DNA of 48,685 nucleotides from Sphingomonas sp. dw_22 (GCF_018449795.1 NZ_JAAVVE010000033.1:1-48685); one strand, 5' to 3'. Shown: positions 34,227-42,808, counted from the first letter of the stretch. A program made the numbers and translations. Notes: a model not told the origin generated them from the sequence alone.

Positions 34227-35671
34227 CTGCCGCTCCGCTGCGCCGGGGCGAGGCATTGCTGCTGGCGGGCGTGGTGCTCGCCGCCGCGGCACTGCGGATC
34301 GCGACCGCCGATTACGGCCTGTGGTTCGACGAGATTGCCTCGCTCGCCTTCGCGCACCAGCCGCTCGATCATCTCTGGGGCGACTGGATGGTGCGCGAGA
34401 CCAATCCGCCGCTCTATTATACGCTGCTCAAGGGCTGGATCGGGTTCGCCGGGGATGCGGACAGGTCGGTCCGGCTGTTGTCGATCGCTTTCGGCCTTGC
34501 CGGTATCGGCGCGGGCGCGCTGCTCGCGCGCCGTCTGGGCGGCCCCGCAGCCGGCGTGTTCGCGGCGGCCCTGCTCGCGCTGTCGGCCAGCCATGTCGAT
34601 CTGTCGCAGGAGGTGCGCGGCTATGGCATGGCCCAGAGCGCGGTGCTGATCGCGATATTAGGAGCGACATGCTATCTGGAGCAGCGACGCCTTCGCGATC
34701 TGCTGCTCTATGGGATCGCGGCGACGATCGCGCTCTACGCCCATACGACGCTGGTGCTGTTCGTCTTCCTCGCCAATCTGACGATGCTGTGGCTGCTGCG
34801 TCGCGACCGCGCCGCCGTGGTCCGCTGGGTCTGCGCCAATGCGGCCGTCGGGCTTGCCTGGGCATGGTGGGCTTCGATCACGCTCCGGCAACTGGCCGGC
34901 GATCATCGAAACATCGCCTGGATCGTGCGGGCCGATTTCCTGGGAGCGTGGCACCTGACGGGGAATGTCTACGCCTTTGCCGTCATGCCCGACGGCGGCG
35001 TGCGCACCGGCATTGCGCTGGCCGCGCTCCTGGGTGCGATCCTCTGGCTTGTGTGGCGCGATCGGCGGCCGGCGGTGGCGATGCTGGCGGTATTTGCGCT
35101 TGGCGCGCCGGTCCTGCTGTTCGTCATCAGCCAATGGGTGCCGATCTTCCTGCCGCGGACGCTGTCATGGGCGGCGGGGCCCGCGACGGTGCTGCTTGCC
35201 GTGGCCGTCGCCAGCATTCCCGCACGACCCGTGGCCGCCGTGCTGGCGGGGCTGCTGCTCCTCCTGGAAGCAGTCACGCTCACGCGCTGGCTTCCGATCC
35301 GGGAGGAAGAGGGATGGCGGGAAGCGATCGAGGCCGTCGCCCGGACAGGCAGGGCGCCCGTGCTGCTCGTGCAGGGCGATGCGACGGCATTCGCCGCCGC
35401 GCATTATCGGGCGCGCGATTCCAGCATGCCGATCGTCGTGCTCGCGCGCGATTCCGGTGACGGCGACCGATGGGCCGATGGGATGGTTCCGGGCCTTCCT
35501 CACGTCGATGGCAGTGGGGCGCGGGCATTGCTGCGCGGCGGTCGCGACCTGTTCACGCTGCGGCGGGCCGACAGCGACCCGGCGCCGCAGCTTGCGGGGG
35601 TGGCGGCCGGCACGTCGATACCGGTGGCCGGCGATCGCCAGCCCTTCGTCACCCGCTGGCGGCTGCGCTAG
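34223..35671 (+). CDS. Membrane glycosyltransferase, ArnT/PMT-like (GT39/GT83)
   Basis: A 482-residue polytopic protein with about 11 TM helices. The first extracytoplasmic loop has YGLWFDEIASLAF, the catalytic Asp-Glu motif of GT-C enzymes, followed by RETNPPLYYTLLKGWI, typical of ArnT/PMT proteins using lipid-linked sugars. The soluble C-terminal part starts near residue 370. The acceptor could be a lipid, protein or polysaccharide; this cannot be read from the sequence. It starts inside the folP stop (ATGA overlap) and converges with the NtrC-type regulator ten bases further on. Confidence 0.85.
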   Translation: MTAAPLRRGEALLLAGVVLAAAALRIATADYGLWFDEIASLAFAHQPLDHLWGDWMVRETNPPLYYTLLKGWIGFAGDADRSVRLLSIAFGLAGIGAGALLARRLGGPAAGVFAAALLALSASHVDLSQEVRGYGMAQSAVLIAILGATCYLEQRRLRDLLLYGIAATIALYAHTTLVLFVFLANLTMLWLLRRDRAAVVRWVCANAAVGLAWAWWASITLRQLAGDHRNIAWIVRADFLGAWHLTGNVYAFAVMPDGGVRTGIALAALLGAILWLVWRDRRPAVAMLAVFALGAPVLLFVISQWVPIFLPRTLSWAAGPATVLLAVAVASIPARPVAAVLAGLLLLLEAVTLTRWLPIREEEGWREAIEAVARTGRAPVLLVQGDATAFAAAHYRARDSSMPIVVLARDSGDGDRWADGMVPGLPHVDGSGARALLRGGRDLFTLRRADSDPAPQLAGVAAGTSIPVAGDRQPFVTRWRLR

Positions 35672-35681
35672 AGCCGGGGAA

Positions 35682-37112
35682 TCAGGCTGCGGTCTGGTCG
35701 ATCCCCAGCTCGCCCAGCTTGCGATACAGCGTCGAGCGGCCGATGCCGAGGCGGCGGGCGACTTCGGTCATGCGGCCGCGATAATGGCCGATGGCGAGGC
35801 GGATGACGTCGGCCTCGATCTCGTCGAGCGGGCGCATGTTGCCGTCCGGCCCGAACAGGGTGACGCCGGCATTGCCCGATGCGTGCCCGCCCATCTGCGG
35901 CGCGGCGGCCGGGCGGCCGAGCGCAAGATTGGCGATCTGGGGGAAATCGGCACGGGTCAGCCCGTCGCTGTCGCAGAGCACCGCGGCGCGGAACAGCGCG
36001 TTCTGGAGCTGACGGACATTGCCGGGCCAGTCATAGCTGCCGAGCAGCGCCAGCGCATCGTCGGTGATGCCGAGCGGGCGCAGGCCCGGCTGCTCGGCGA
36101 TGCGCGCGAGCAGGTGGCGGGCAAGCGCCGGAATGTCGCCGGCGCGCTCGCGCAAGGGGGGGATCGTCACCTGGACGACGTTGAGCCGATAGAAGAGATC
36201 TTCGCGGAAGCGGCCGGCCTCGACTTCGGCGACCAGCGACTTGTTGGTCGCGGCGATCACGCGGACATCGACTTCGCGCGGATGGCGCGCACCGAGCGGC
36301 TGGATCTCGCCGGATTGCAGGACACGCAGCAGCTTGACCTGGGCGTCGAGCGGCATTTCGCCGACCTCGTCGAGGAACAGCGTGCCGCCGTCCGCATCCA
36401 TGAAGCGGCCGATCTTGCGCTCGAACGCGCCGGTGAACGCGCCCTTTTCGTGCCCGAACAGTTCCGATTCGACCAGATTGGCGGGGATCGCGCCGCAATT
36501 GACCGTTATCATCTCCTTGCGGCTGCGCGGGGAGGCGGCGTGGATGGCCTCGGCGATCACTTCCTTGCCGACGCCGCTCTCGCCCTCGATCAGCACGGGC
36601 ACGCGGGCGCGCGCGGCCTTGGCGGCGATCGCCAGCGCAGCGCGGAACTGCGGGGCCGATCCGACGATCTCGTTGAAGGCGAGCGTGGCGGTGAGCTTTT
36701 CGGTGAGCGGGCGCAGCTCGCCCGCGCTGATGCCGCCCATCGCGGCTTCAAGCGCGGCGAGCAGGCGCTCGGACGCGATCGGCTTGACCAGGAAATCGGT
36801 GGCGCCCGCCCGCATCGAGCCGACCGCGGCCGAGACCGAGCTATTGGCGGTGAGCACCAGGATCGGGAGCTGGGGACGGCGCGCGCGCAGCTCGAGGATC
36901 AGGCTGGCGGCATCGCTGTCCGACGCGGGATGATCGAGGATGATCGCGTCGAGCGCCATGCCGTCGGGGGTGCCGAGCGTGGCGATGGCGGTTTCCGGAT
37001 CGCCCGCGAAGATGGTACGCCAGCCGCGACGCGAAGCGATCGCGGCGACCAGCCGGCGCTGTGCCGGTTCGTCGTCGATCAGCAGGAGCAGTCTCTGCCC
37101 GTTGCGAGTCAT
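35682..37112 (-). CDS. NtrC-type sigma-54-dependent response regulator
   Basis: A 476-residue regulator. The receiver (about 1-125) has the acidic pair LIDDEP, the acceptor in AIILDHPASDS (Asp60), Thr in ILVLTANSS and Lys in FLVKPIAS. The AAA+ domain (about 155-390) has the Walker A motif IEGESGVGKEVIAEA, the sigma-54 loop GHEKGAFTGAFE, and Walker B GGTLFLDEVGEMPLDAQ. The C-terminal Fis-type helix-turn-helix is MTEVARRLGIGRSTLYRKLG. No histidine kinase is adjacent, so it is an orphan here. The start at ATG 37112 gives a clean receiver; a longer reading from 37154 adds unlikely residues. Confidence 0.93.
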   Translation of the reverse strand: MTRNGQRLLLLIDDEPAQRRLVAAIASRRGWRTIFAGDPETAIATLGTPDGMALDAIILDHPASDSDAASLILELRARRPQLPILVLTANSSVSAAVGSMRAGATDFLVKPIASERLLAALEAAMGGISAGELRPLTEKLTATLAFNEIVGSAPQFRAALAIAAKAARARVPVLIEGESGVGKEVIAEAIHAASPRSRKEMITVNCGAIPANLVESELFGHEKGAFTGAFERKIGRFMDADGGTLFLDEVGEMPLDAQVKLLRVLQSGEIQPLGARHPREVDVRVIAATNKSLVAEVEAGRFREDLFYRLNVVQVTIPPLRERAGDIPALARHLLARIAEQPGLRPLGITDDALALLGSYDWPGNVRQLQNALFRAAVLCDSDGLTRADFPQIANLALGRPAAAPQMGGHASGNAGVTLFGPDGNMRPLDEIEADVIRLAIGHYRGRMTEVARRLGIGRSTLYRKLGELGIDQTAA

Positions 37113-37240
37113 CGCTTTTTCGTCCCCAATGTCCCGTTTCAGGGCGACCGGCATAAGATAGATGCGTAAAGTTCAGCTTAAGCGTTCCTGAAGCCTTCGT
37201 CCTTGCGCGAAGGCAAGTCCATCGGGCTTGAGGGGACGCG

Positions 37241-37270
37241 GTGACAGGGTTAAGACGGCCCGCATATAGC
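37241..37270 (+). promoter_or_regulatory. Candidate promoter of the subunit IV-pnt operon
   Basis: GTGACA (37241-37246) and TATAGC (37265-37270) are spaced 18 bases apart and end 20 bases before the subunit IV start. TTGAGG/TTAAGA (37228 and 37250, 16-base spacing) is an alternative. Both are imperfect sigma-70-type matches. Confidence 0.3.
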
Positions 37271-37289
37271 GCGTTCAGGGGAAGCACGG

Positions 37290-37427
37290 ATGGCCGAGAC
37301 GGGTGACAACAGCACCGAATTCCAGGCGCATGAGCGGACCTGGCGCGGCTTCACCGCGATGATGACCTGGGGCACTGTGGCCGTGGCGCTTATCGCCGCG
37401 CTTGTCGTCTTCCTGATCGCAAGCTGA
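37290..37427 (+). CDS. aa3-type cytochrome c oxidase subunit IV
   Basis: A 45-residue single-pass membrane protein. After a polar head (MAETGDNSTEFQAHERTWRG, with the 'H-x-x-T-x-x-G-F' pattern typical of the bacterial subunit IV family) comes one TM helix (AVALIAALVVFLIAS). AGGGGAAGCACGG precedes the ATG. It lies one base before the GTG of pntA and is likely the first gene of that transcript. The family is an accessory subunit of aa3 oxidases in alphaproteobacteria; its association with transhydrogenase genes is seen in sphingomonads. The oxidase core genes are not in this window. Confidence 0.8.
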   Translation: MAETGDNSTEFQAHERTWRGFTAMMTWGTVAVALIAALVVFLIAS

Positions 37428-37428
37428 C

Positions 37429-38553
37429 GTGAAGATCGCAGTGCTCAAGGAAACCGCCGCCGGCGAGCGGCGCGTTTCCGCGACTCCTGAGACGGTCAAG
37501 AAATTCATCGGGCTCGGAGCCGAAGTGGCGGTGGAGGCCGGCGCGGGCGAACATGCGTCGGTTGCCGATCAGGCATTTGCCGATTCGGGCGCGAAGATCG
37601 GATCGCGCGGCGACGTGCTGGCCGATGCCGATATCGTGCTGGGCGTGCAGGGGCCGGACCCCGACAGCCTGGGCGGATTGAAGCAGGGCGCCTGGATCGT
37701 GGCGGGGCTCAATCCCTTCGGAGAACGCGCGCGTATCGATCGCTATGCGGCGCTCGGCGCCGAGGCGCTGGCGATGGAGTTCATGCCGCGCATCACGCGC
37801 GCGCAGTCGATGGACATATTGTCGTCGCAGTCGAATCTGTCCGGCTACAAGGCAGTGCTCGACGCGGCGGCGGAATATGACCGCGCCTTTCCGATGATGA
37901 TGACCGCGGCGGGCACGGTCTCGGCCGCCAAGGTGTTCGTAATGGGCGTCGGCGTCGCGGGGCTCCAGGCGATCGCGACGGCGCGGCGGCTGGGCGCGCA
38001 GGTCTCCGCGACCGACGTGCGCGCGGCGACCAAGGAACAGATCCTGTCGCTCGGCGCCAAGCCGATCTTCGTCGAGAATGTCGCGGGCATCGAGGGCGAG
38101 GGCACCGGCGGCTATGCCACCGAGATGTCCGACGAGTACAAGGCGGCGCAGGCGGAGCTGGTTTCTTCGCACATCGCCAAGCAGGACATCGTCATCACCA
38201 CCGCGCTGATCCCCGGGCGCCCGGCGCCGCGGCTGATCTCGGACGCGCAGGTGGCGAGCATGAAGCCGGGTAGCGTGATCGTCGATCTCGCCGTCGAGCA
38301 GGGCGGCAATGTCGAGGGTGCGGTCGCGGGCGAGGTGGTGACGGTGCATGGCGTGAAGATCGTCGGGCATCGCAACGTGCCGAGCCGGCTGGCGGCGGAC
38401 ACGTCGGCGCTGTTCGCGCGGAACCTGTTCAACTTCCTCTCGGCCTTCTGGGACAAGGAAGCGGGCAAGCCGGTGCTCGACGAGGAGATCGGCAACGCCG
38501 TGCGAGTGACGCAGGGCGGCAAGGTCGTGAGCGAGAGACTGCTGGGGGCGTGA
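37429..38553 (+). CDS. pntA: NAD(P) transhydrogenase subunit alpha, soluble part
   Basis: A 374-residue NAD(H)-binding dI component of the proton-translocating transhydrogenase, which uses proton motive force to make NADPH. It starts MKIAVLKETAAGERRVSATP (GTG start). The alanine dehydrogenase-like NAD fold is seen in AAGTVSAAKVFVMGVGVAGL, QAIATARRLGAQVSATDVR and VIVDLAVEQGGNVEGA. The membrane part is a separate gene (39030), the three-subunit layout of Rhodospirillum and relatives. A DUF559 unit separates the two alpha genes. Confidence 0.96.
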   Translation: MKIAVLKETAAGERRVSATPETVKKFIGLGAEVAVEAGAGEHASVADQAFADSGAKIGSRGDVLADADIVLGVQGPDPDSLGGLKQGAWIVAGLNPFGERARIDRYAALGAEALAMEFMPRITRAQSMDILSSQSNLSGYKAVLDAAAEYDRAFPMMMTAAGTVSAAKVFVMGVGVAGLQAIATARRLGAQVSATDVRAATKEQILSLGAKPIFVENVAGIEGEGTGGYATEMSDEYKAAQAELVSSHIAKQDIVITTALIPGRPAPRLISDAQVASMKPGSVIVDLAVEQGGNVEGAVAGEVVTVHGVKIVGHRNVPSRLAADTSALFARNLFNFLSAFWDKEAGKPVLDEEIGNAVRVTQGGKVVSERLLGA

Positions 38554-38570
38554 CGCCGCCATGCCTCCCC

Positions 38571-39018
38571 GATCCTCCCCGGTACGGGGAGGGGGACCGC
38601 GCGAAGCGCGGTGGAGGGGATTCTCCGCGTATACTGCGCGTGGAAGTTGTCCGCGCACGTAAGCAGCGGAAGGAAATGAGCTATCCCGAAGTGCTGCTGT
38701 GGCAGCGGTTGCGAAAAAATGCTGCCGGAATGCGGATCCGCAAGCAGCATCCGATCGGCCCTTACATCGTCGATTTCTATTGTCCGGCTCTGCGGCTCGC
38801 AATCGAGGTGGATGGTGAAATCCACGCGCAGCCGCGCGCAATCGCACATGACGCGAGCCGCGAGAGTTTCCTTGTCGAAAACGGCCATCGCGTCGTTCAC
38901 GTCAACGCTTCGGACATTCTGAAAGACGCCGATGGCGTAGCTGCCTCGATCGCGTTGCTTGCCGCCCGCCCCCTCCACCGCCCTGCGGGCGGTCCCCCTC
39001 CCCGTTCCGGGGAGGATC
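38571..39018. mobile_element. 448-bp unit: DUF559 gene between 49-bp inverted repeats
   Basis: The ends 38571-38619 and 38970-39018 are inverted copies, 45 of 49 bases identical. Each repeat contains two small palindromes (CCTCCCCGG..CCGGGGAGG-like and CCGCGCGAAGCGCGG on the left; CCGCCCGCAGGGCGG on the right). Three of the four differences fall in the second palindrome, where two compensate each other so both copies still fold. The unit splits pntA from pntA2, which are normally adjacent. No transposase is encoded. The DUF559 reading frame runs into the right repeat. Confidence 0.7.
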
Positions 39019-39026
39019 AGGAGTAG
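38640..39026 (+). CDS. DUF559 (Vsr/very-short-patch-like endonuclease fold) protein
   Basis: About 128 residues from GTG 38640; ATG 38676 (MSYPEVLLWQRL) is an alternative start. The core reads MRIRKQHPIGPYIVDFYCPA then LRLAIEVDGEIHAQ, with the Asp of VDFYCP and the Glu-x-Asp (EVDGEIH) of the PD-(D/E)xK-like DUF559 site, followed by RESFLVENGHRVVHVNASDI. DUF559 proteins are presumed nucleases without a firm biological role. The last 18 residues (LHRPAGGPPPRSGEDQE) are encoded by the right inverted repeat. It is embedded in the pnt operon, four bases before pntA2. Confidence 0.88.
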   Translation: MEVVRARKQRKEMSYPEVLLWQRLRKNAAGMRIRKQHPIGPYIVDFYCPALRLAIEVDGEIHAQPRAIAHDASRESFLVENGHRVVHVNASDILKDADGVAASIALLAARPLHRPAGGPPPRSGEDQE

Positions 39027-39029
39027 ACC

Positions 39030-39311
39030 ATGGACTTCATCTCGATCCTGTCGATCTTCGTGCTGGCGTGCTTCGTTGGCTACTACGTGGTGTGGTCGGT
39101 GACGCCGGCGCTGCATACGCCGCTGATGGCCGTCACCAACGCGATCTCCTCCGTCATCATCGTCGGCGCGCTGATCGCGAGCTTTGCTTCGGGGGCCGAG
39201 GTTTCCAAATGGCTGGGGCTGGTCGCGGTCGCGCTGGCGAGCGTGAACATCTTCGGCGGGTTCGCCGTCACCGAGCGGATGCTCGCCATGTACAAGAAGA
39301 AGGAGCGCTGA
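39030..39311 (+). CDS. NAD(P) transhydrogenase subunit alpha, membrane part
   Basis: A 93-residue dII alpha component with three TM helices: SILSIFVLACFVGYYVVWSV, ISSVIIVGALIASFAS, and WLGLVAVALASVNIFGGFAV, ending in TERMLAMYKK. This is the usual 'proton-translocating transhydrogenase' small subunit. The ribosome site (GGAG in GATCAGGAGTAGACC) lies at the edge of the DUF559 unit. It is followed by pntB one base later. Confidence 0.95.
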   Translation: MDFISILSIFVLACFVGYYVVWSVTPALHTPLMAVTNAISSVIIVGALIASFASGAEVSKWLGLVAVALASVNIFGGFAVTERMLAMYKKKER

Positions 39312-39312
39312 G

Positions 39313-40725
39313 GTGCACGAAGCCGCTCCCGTGAGCCCCTGGGTCGCCTTTGCCTATCTGGTGGCGGGCGTCTGCTTCATCCTCGCGCTGCGCGGGCTCT
39401 CCAGTCCGGCGACCAGCCGGCGGGGCAATCGCCTCGGCATGATCGGCATGGCCATCGCGGTCGTGACGACGCTGGTGACGCACCATATCGCGAGCCCGGT
39501 CGAGCTGGCGGTGGCGATCGCCATCGGCGGCATCATCGGCTTCGTCACCGCGCGGCGGATCGCGATGACCGCGATGCCGCAGCTCGTCGCGGCGTTTCAC
39601 TCGCTGGTCGGCATGGCGGCAGTGCTGGTGGCGGCGGCGGCGTTCCTCAATCCGGGTGCGTTCGGCATCCTGGGGCCGGACGGCGAGATCCTCAGCGTCA
39701 GCCGGATCGAGATGGGGCTAGGCGTCGCGATCGGCGCGATCACCTTCTCAGGCAGCGTGATCGCGTTCCTGAAGCTCAACGGCAATATGAGCGGCAAGCC
39801 GATCATGCTTCCCGGCCGGCACGTCATCAACCTGGCGCTGCTCGCGGGCATCCTCGGCTTGATCGGCTATTTCGTGACCGACCAGACGCCCTGGATCTTC
39901 TGGACCGTGACCGCGCTCAGCTTCGTCATCGGCTTCCTGCTGATCGTGCCCATCGGCGGCGCGGATATGCCGGTCGTGGTGTCGATGCTCAACAGCTATT
40001 CGGGCTGGGCGGCGGCGGCGATGGGCTTCACGCTGCACAATACCGCGATGATCGTCACCGGTGCGCTGGTGGGCTCCTCCGGTGCGATCCTCAGCTACAT
40101 CATGTGTCGTGCGATGAACCGCAGCTTCATCAGCGTGATCGCGGGCGGCTTCGGCGGCGACAGCGGCGGGCCGGCGGGCGCGGTCGCCAGCGACCGGCCG
40201 TGGAAGCGTGGGAGCGCCGAGGACGCGGCCTTCCTGATGAGCCAGGCCGAGCAGGTCATCATCGTCCCCGGCTACGGCATGGCAGTCGCCCAGGCGCAGC
40301 ATGTGCTGCGCGAGATGGCGGACAAGCTCAAGGCGCATGGCGTGCGCGTCAAATATGCGATCCATCCGGTCGCGGGGCGCATGCCGGGCCATATGAACGT
40401 GCTGCTGGCCGAAGCGAACGTCCCCTATGACGAAGTGTTCGAGCTGGAGGACATCAATTCCGAGTTCGCCCAGACCGACGTCGCCTTTGTGATCGGTGCC
40501 AACGACGTGACCAATCCGGCCGCCAAGACCGACAAGTCCTCGCCGATCTACGGCATGCCCGTGCTCGACGTGGAGAAGGCCAAGACGGTGCTGTTCGTGA
40601 AGCGCTCGATGGGCGGCGTGGGCTATGCCGGCGTGGACAACGAACTTTTCTACCGCGATAACACGATGATGCTGTTGGCCGACGCCAAGAAGATGGTCGA
40701 GGAGATCGTCAAGGCGCTCGACTGA
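39313..40725 (+). CDS. pntB: NAD(P) transhydrogenase subunit beta
   Basis: A 470-residue subunit. The N-terminal half has nine or so TM helices (dII beta). The C-terminal dIII domain binds NADPH: IIVPGYGMAVAQAQHVLREM, then IHPVAGRMPGHMNVLLAEAN, ELEDINSEFAQTDVAFVIGA and NDVTNPAAKTDKSSPIYGMP, all hallmark blocks. GTG start at 39313 with AGGAG upstream. It completes the transhydrogenase operon. Confidence 0.97.
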   Translation: MHEAAPVSPWVAFAYLVAGVCFILALRGLSSPATSRRGNRLGMIGMAIAVVTTLVTHHIASPVELAVAIAIGGIIGFVTARRIAMTAMPQLVAAFHSLVGMAAVLVAAAAFLNPGAFGILGPDGEILSVSRIEMGLGVAIGAITFSGSVIAFLKLNGNMSGKPIMLPGRHVINLALLAGILGLIGYFVTDQTPWIFWTVTALSFVIGFLLIVPIGGADMPVVVSMLNSYSGWAAAAMGFTLHNTAMIVTGALVGSSGAILSYIMCRAMNRSFISVIAGGFGGDSGGPAGAVASDRPWKRGSAEDAAFLMSQAEQVIIVPGYGMAVAQAQHVLREMADKLKAHGVRVKYAIHPVAGRMPGHMNVLLAEANVPYDEVFELEDINSEFAQTDVAFVIGANDVTNPAAKTDKSSPIYGMPVLDVEKAKTVLFVKRSMGGVGYAGVDNELFYRDNTMMLLADAKKMVEEIVKALD

Positions 40726-40753
40726 CCGGCGACTGACCGGGGAGGGGGGGCGC

Positions 40754-41635
40754 GTGATCGGATCGATTCTCGGGGGAGCCTTCCGCCTGGTGGCGCGCCG
40801 GCCGGTTTCGGTCGCGATCTGGGCCTTGCTGTACCTGGCGGGGATCTTCGCGATCGGCCTGTTGCGCGTGGCGATGACGCCACCCGGGGCGTCCGGCGCC
40901 GAAATGGGCGCGAGCGGCCTGATTGCCGCGATCGTGACCCAGGTGCTGACGGTCGGGCTGGTCGCGATCCTGCTGACCGCGGTGTGCCGCGCGACGCTGC
41001 ACCCGTACAAGACCGGCGGCGCCTATCTCCGCCTGGGCGGCAACGAGCTGCGCGTGTTCGCGCTGCTGCTGATGCTGAGCGTCGCCAACGTGATCGCGCT
41101 CCTGCTGCTCGGGCTGCTTGGCCAGGCGATCCTGCTCGGCATCCATGCGGCGGTGGGGAATGTGCTGGGGCCGTGGCCGGCGATCGTCCTGATCGTGCTC
41201 ATCCTCGGCGCCATGATCCTGGCGCAGGTGCGGCTCTCGATCTCGCTGCCGCTCACTTATCTCTACGAACAGATCACCGTCGATGAGGCATGGACGCTGT
41301 CGCGCGGGCATTTCTGGTCGCTGTTCGGCGCGTTCCTGGGGATCGCGTTGCTGCTGCTTGCGGGTTGGATCGTGGTGATGCTGATCTTCTTCTGGCCGGT
41401 GGTGCAGGCCGTGCCGCAATTGCGCTTCGGACCCGATGCCTTGTCGGACATGCTGCTGCTGATGGCGGCCCAGGCGATGAACCTGTCGACGCTGTCGCAG
41501 GTGATCGTGATCGCGCTGGCGCTGACCCTGATCGCGCTGGGTTTCGTGCTGGTGACCGCAACGCTGGCAAGCGCGGCCCGCGAACTTCTGGGCCTCAAGG
41601 AAGGGCAGCTTCCCGATCTGCGCAGGAGGGGTTGA
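40754..41635 (+). CDS. Polytopic membrane protein of unknown function
   Basis: A 293-residue protein with about six hydrophobic segments. It starts VIGSILGGAFRLVARRPVSV (GTG, read as Met) with GGAGGGGGG upstream. Long segments such as VTQVLTVGLVAILLTAV and LFALLLMLSVANVIALLLLG plus the segment after TYLYEQITVDEAWTLSRGH resemble the 'DUF975/glycerophosphodiester phosphodiesterase membrane domain' type of small-molecule membrane families, but I cannot name one. It is 28 bases after pntB and may be co-transcribed. A hairpin follows. Confidence 0.7.
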   Translation: MIGSILGGAFRLVARRPVSVAIWALLYLAGIFAIGLLRVAMTPPGASGAEMGASGLIAAIVTQVLTVGLVAILLTAVCRATLHPYKTGGAYLRLGGNELRVFALLLMLSVANVIALLLLGLLGQAILLGIHAAVGNVLGPWPAIVLIVLILGAMILAQVRLSISLPLTYLYEQITVDEAWTLSRGHFWSLFGAFLGIALLLLAGWIVVMLIFFWPVVQAVPQLRFGPDALSDMLLLMAAQAMNLSTLSQVIVIALALTLIALGFVLVTATLASAARELLGLKEGQLPDLRRRG

Positions 41636-41642
41636 GGCGAAT

Positions 41643-41670
41643 TGCTCCGCATCGGAGGATTTGCGGAGCA
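41643..41670 (+). terminator. Hairpin after the membrane protein gene
   Basis: TGCTCCGC (41643-41650) and GCGGAGCA (41663-41670) are perfect complements with a 12-base loop, starting eight bases after the stop. There is no strong T-run, only TTAAG. Confidence 0.4.
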
Positions 41671-41685
41671 TTAAGCAGCTTCCCG

Positions 41686-41721
41686 TCCAAAATGGAGGAA
41701 ATCCGACTCCGCCATTTTGGA
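41686..41721. promoter_or_regulatory. Inverted repeat upstream of the winged-helix regulator
   Basis: TCCAAAATGG (41686-41695) and CCATTTTGGA (41712-41721) are perfect 10-base inverted repeats 16 bases apart. They lie 46 bases before the start of the regulator gene, a natural place for an autoregulatory operator. Confidence 0.5.
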
Positions 41722-41766
41722 GGGATGCGGCATTTAAAGAACAGAAGACGAACTCCGAGGGGGAAA

Positions 41767-42720
41767 ATGACGAATTTCATAACCTCGCCGCAGGGGGCGG
41801 TGCCGTCTTATGCCATGTCGATGCCGCAGGCACTGGTGATTGCCGAGAGCAGCCACGCAGGCGATGCCACGCTGGAGGCGCTGGAACTTGCCGGTTTTCG
41901 CGCGCGCGCGCGGCTGAGCTTTGCCGATGCGGCGCGAGACCTTTCGAGCTATGACGGAATAGACCTGATCGTCATTGAGGCAGCCGGCGTGCCCGAGGCC
42001 ATGCTGGACGTGGTGCTGGCCCGTGCGGACACGGTGGCGATCGAGCGTTCGCTCGGCGTGGTGGCAATGATCCTGCCCGAGCAGATCGATGCGGCGGCAA
42101 GCCAGTTGACCGGACCCAGGGTGCAATTCCTCTGCGATCCGAGCGCGTCCGAACGGGCGAGCGCCTTCGCCTTCCTGCGGTGGAAGGAGCGCGGCGCGCT
42201 CAACGACGCGGCGCGCGATACCGAATCGCTGCGGCTCCAGCGGCTGAACGAGGAGGTGGCACGCATCGCCGACACGCTGGCCCGGCTGACGCGCGGCGAG
42301 GAGGGCGAACGGCGTGCGGGGGTGCGTGACAGCGGCCTGAGCTATCGCGGGCCGGAGGATGCGAAGGGCTTCGAGCCGAGCGCGCAGGAGATCCGCGCGG
42401 TGATCCGGTCGCGACGGCTGCGCGGGCAATTCTTCAGCGGCGAGCTGTTCGCCGATCCGGCGTGGGACATGCTGCTCGATCTGTTCGCGGCGCAACTGGA
42501 GCACCGGCAGGTCTCGGTATCGAGCCTGTGCATCGCCGCCGCTGTGCCGCCGACCACGGCGCTGCGCTGGATCGGGACGCTGCATGAGGCGGGCCTGTTC
42601 GAGCGCCACGCCGATCCGAGCGACCGCCGGCGGGCCTATATCGCGCTCAGCGAAAAGGCGCTGGAGGGCATGCGCAGCTATGCGGGGGCGGCGAAGCGTG
42701 CGGGACTGAGCCTGGTCTGA
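41767..42720 (+). CDS. Winged-helix regulator with receiver-like N-terminus
   Basis: A 317-residue putative DNA-binding protein. Residues about 20-120 resemble a degenerate receiver (ALVIAESSHAGDATLEALEL, then DLIVIEAAGVPEAMLDVVLA, with Glu at the phospho-acceptor position). A coiled-coil-like segment follows (LRLQRLNEEVARIADTLARL), then a MarR-type winged helix at about 240-305 (SVSSLCIAAAVPPTTALRWI, GTLHEAGLFERHADPSDRRR, AYIALSEKALEGMRSYA). The layout recurs in sphingomonads but no role is known to me. GAGGGGGAAA precedes ATG 41767, and a perfect dyad lies upstream. Confidence 0.72.
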   Translation: MTNFITSPQGAVPSYAMSMPQALVIAESSHAGDATLEALELAGFRARARLSFADAARDLSSYDGIDLIVIEAAGVPEAMLDVVLARADTVAIERSLGVVAMILPEQIDAAASQLTGPRVQFLCDPSASERASAFAFLRWKERGALNDAARDTESLRLQRLNEEVARIADTLARLTRGEEGERRAGVRDSGLSYRGPEDAKGFEPSAQEIRAVIRSRRLRGQFFSGELFADPAWDMLLDLFAAQLEHRQVSVSSLCIAAAVPPTTALRWIGTLHEAGLFERHADPSDRRRAYIALSEKALEGMRSYAGAAKRAGLSLV

Positions 42721-42808
42721 TTTCGGGGCGACGTCGAAACCCTTGCCCTTGGCCGCATGCTTTGGCATCGCGGTTCGTGCATCGTGCCCGGCTGGGCGGC
42801 GATGCGAC

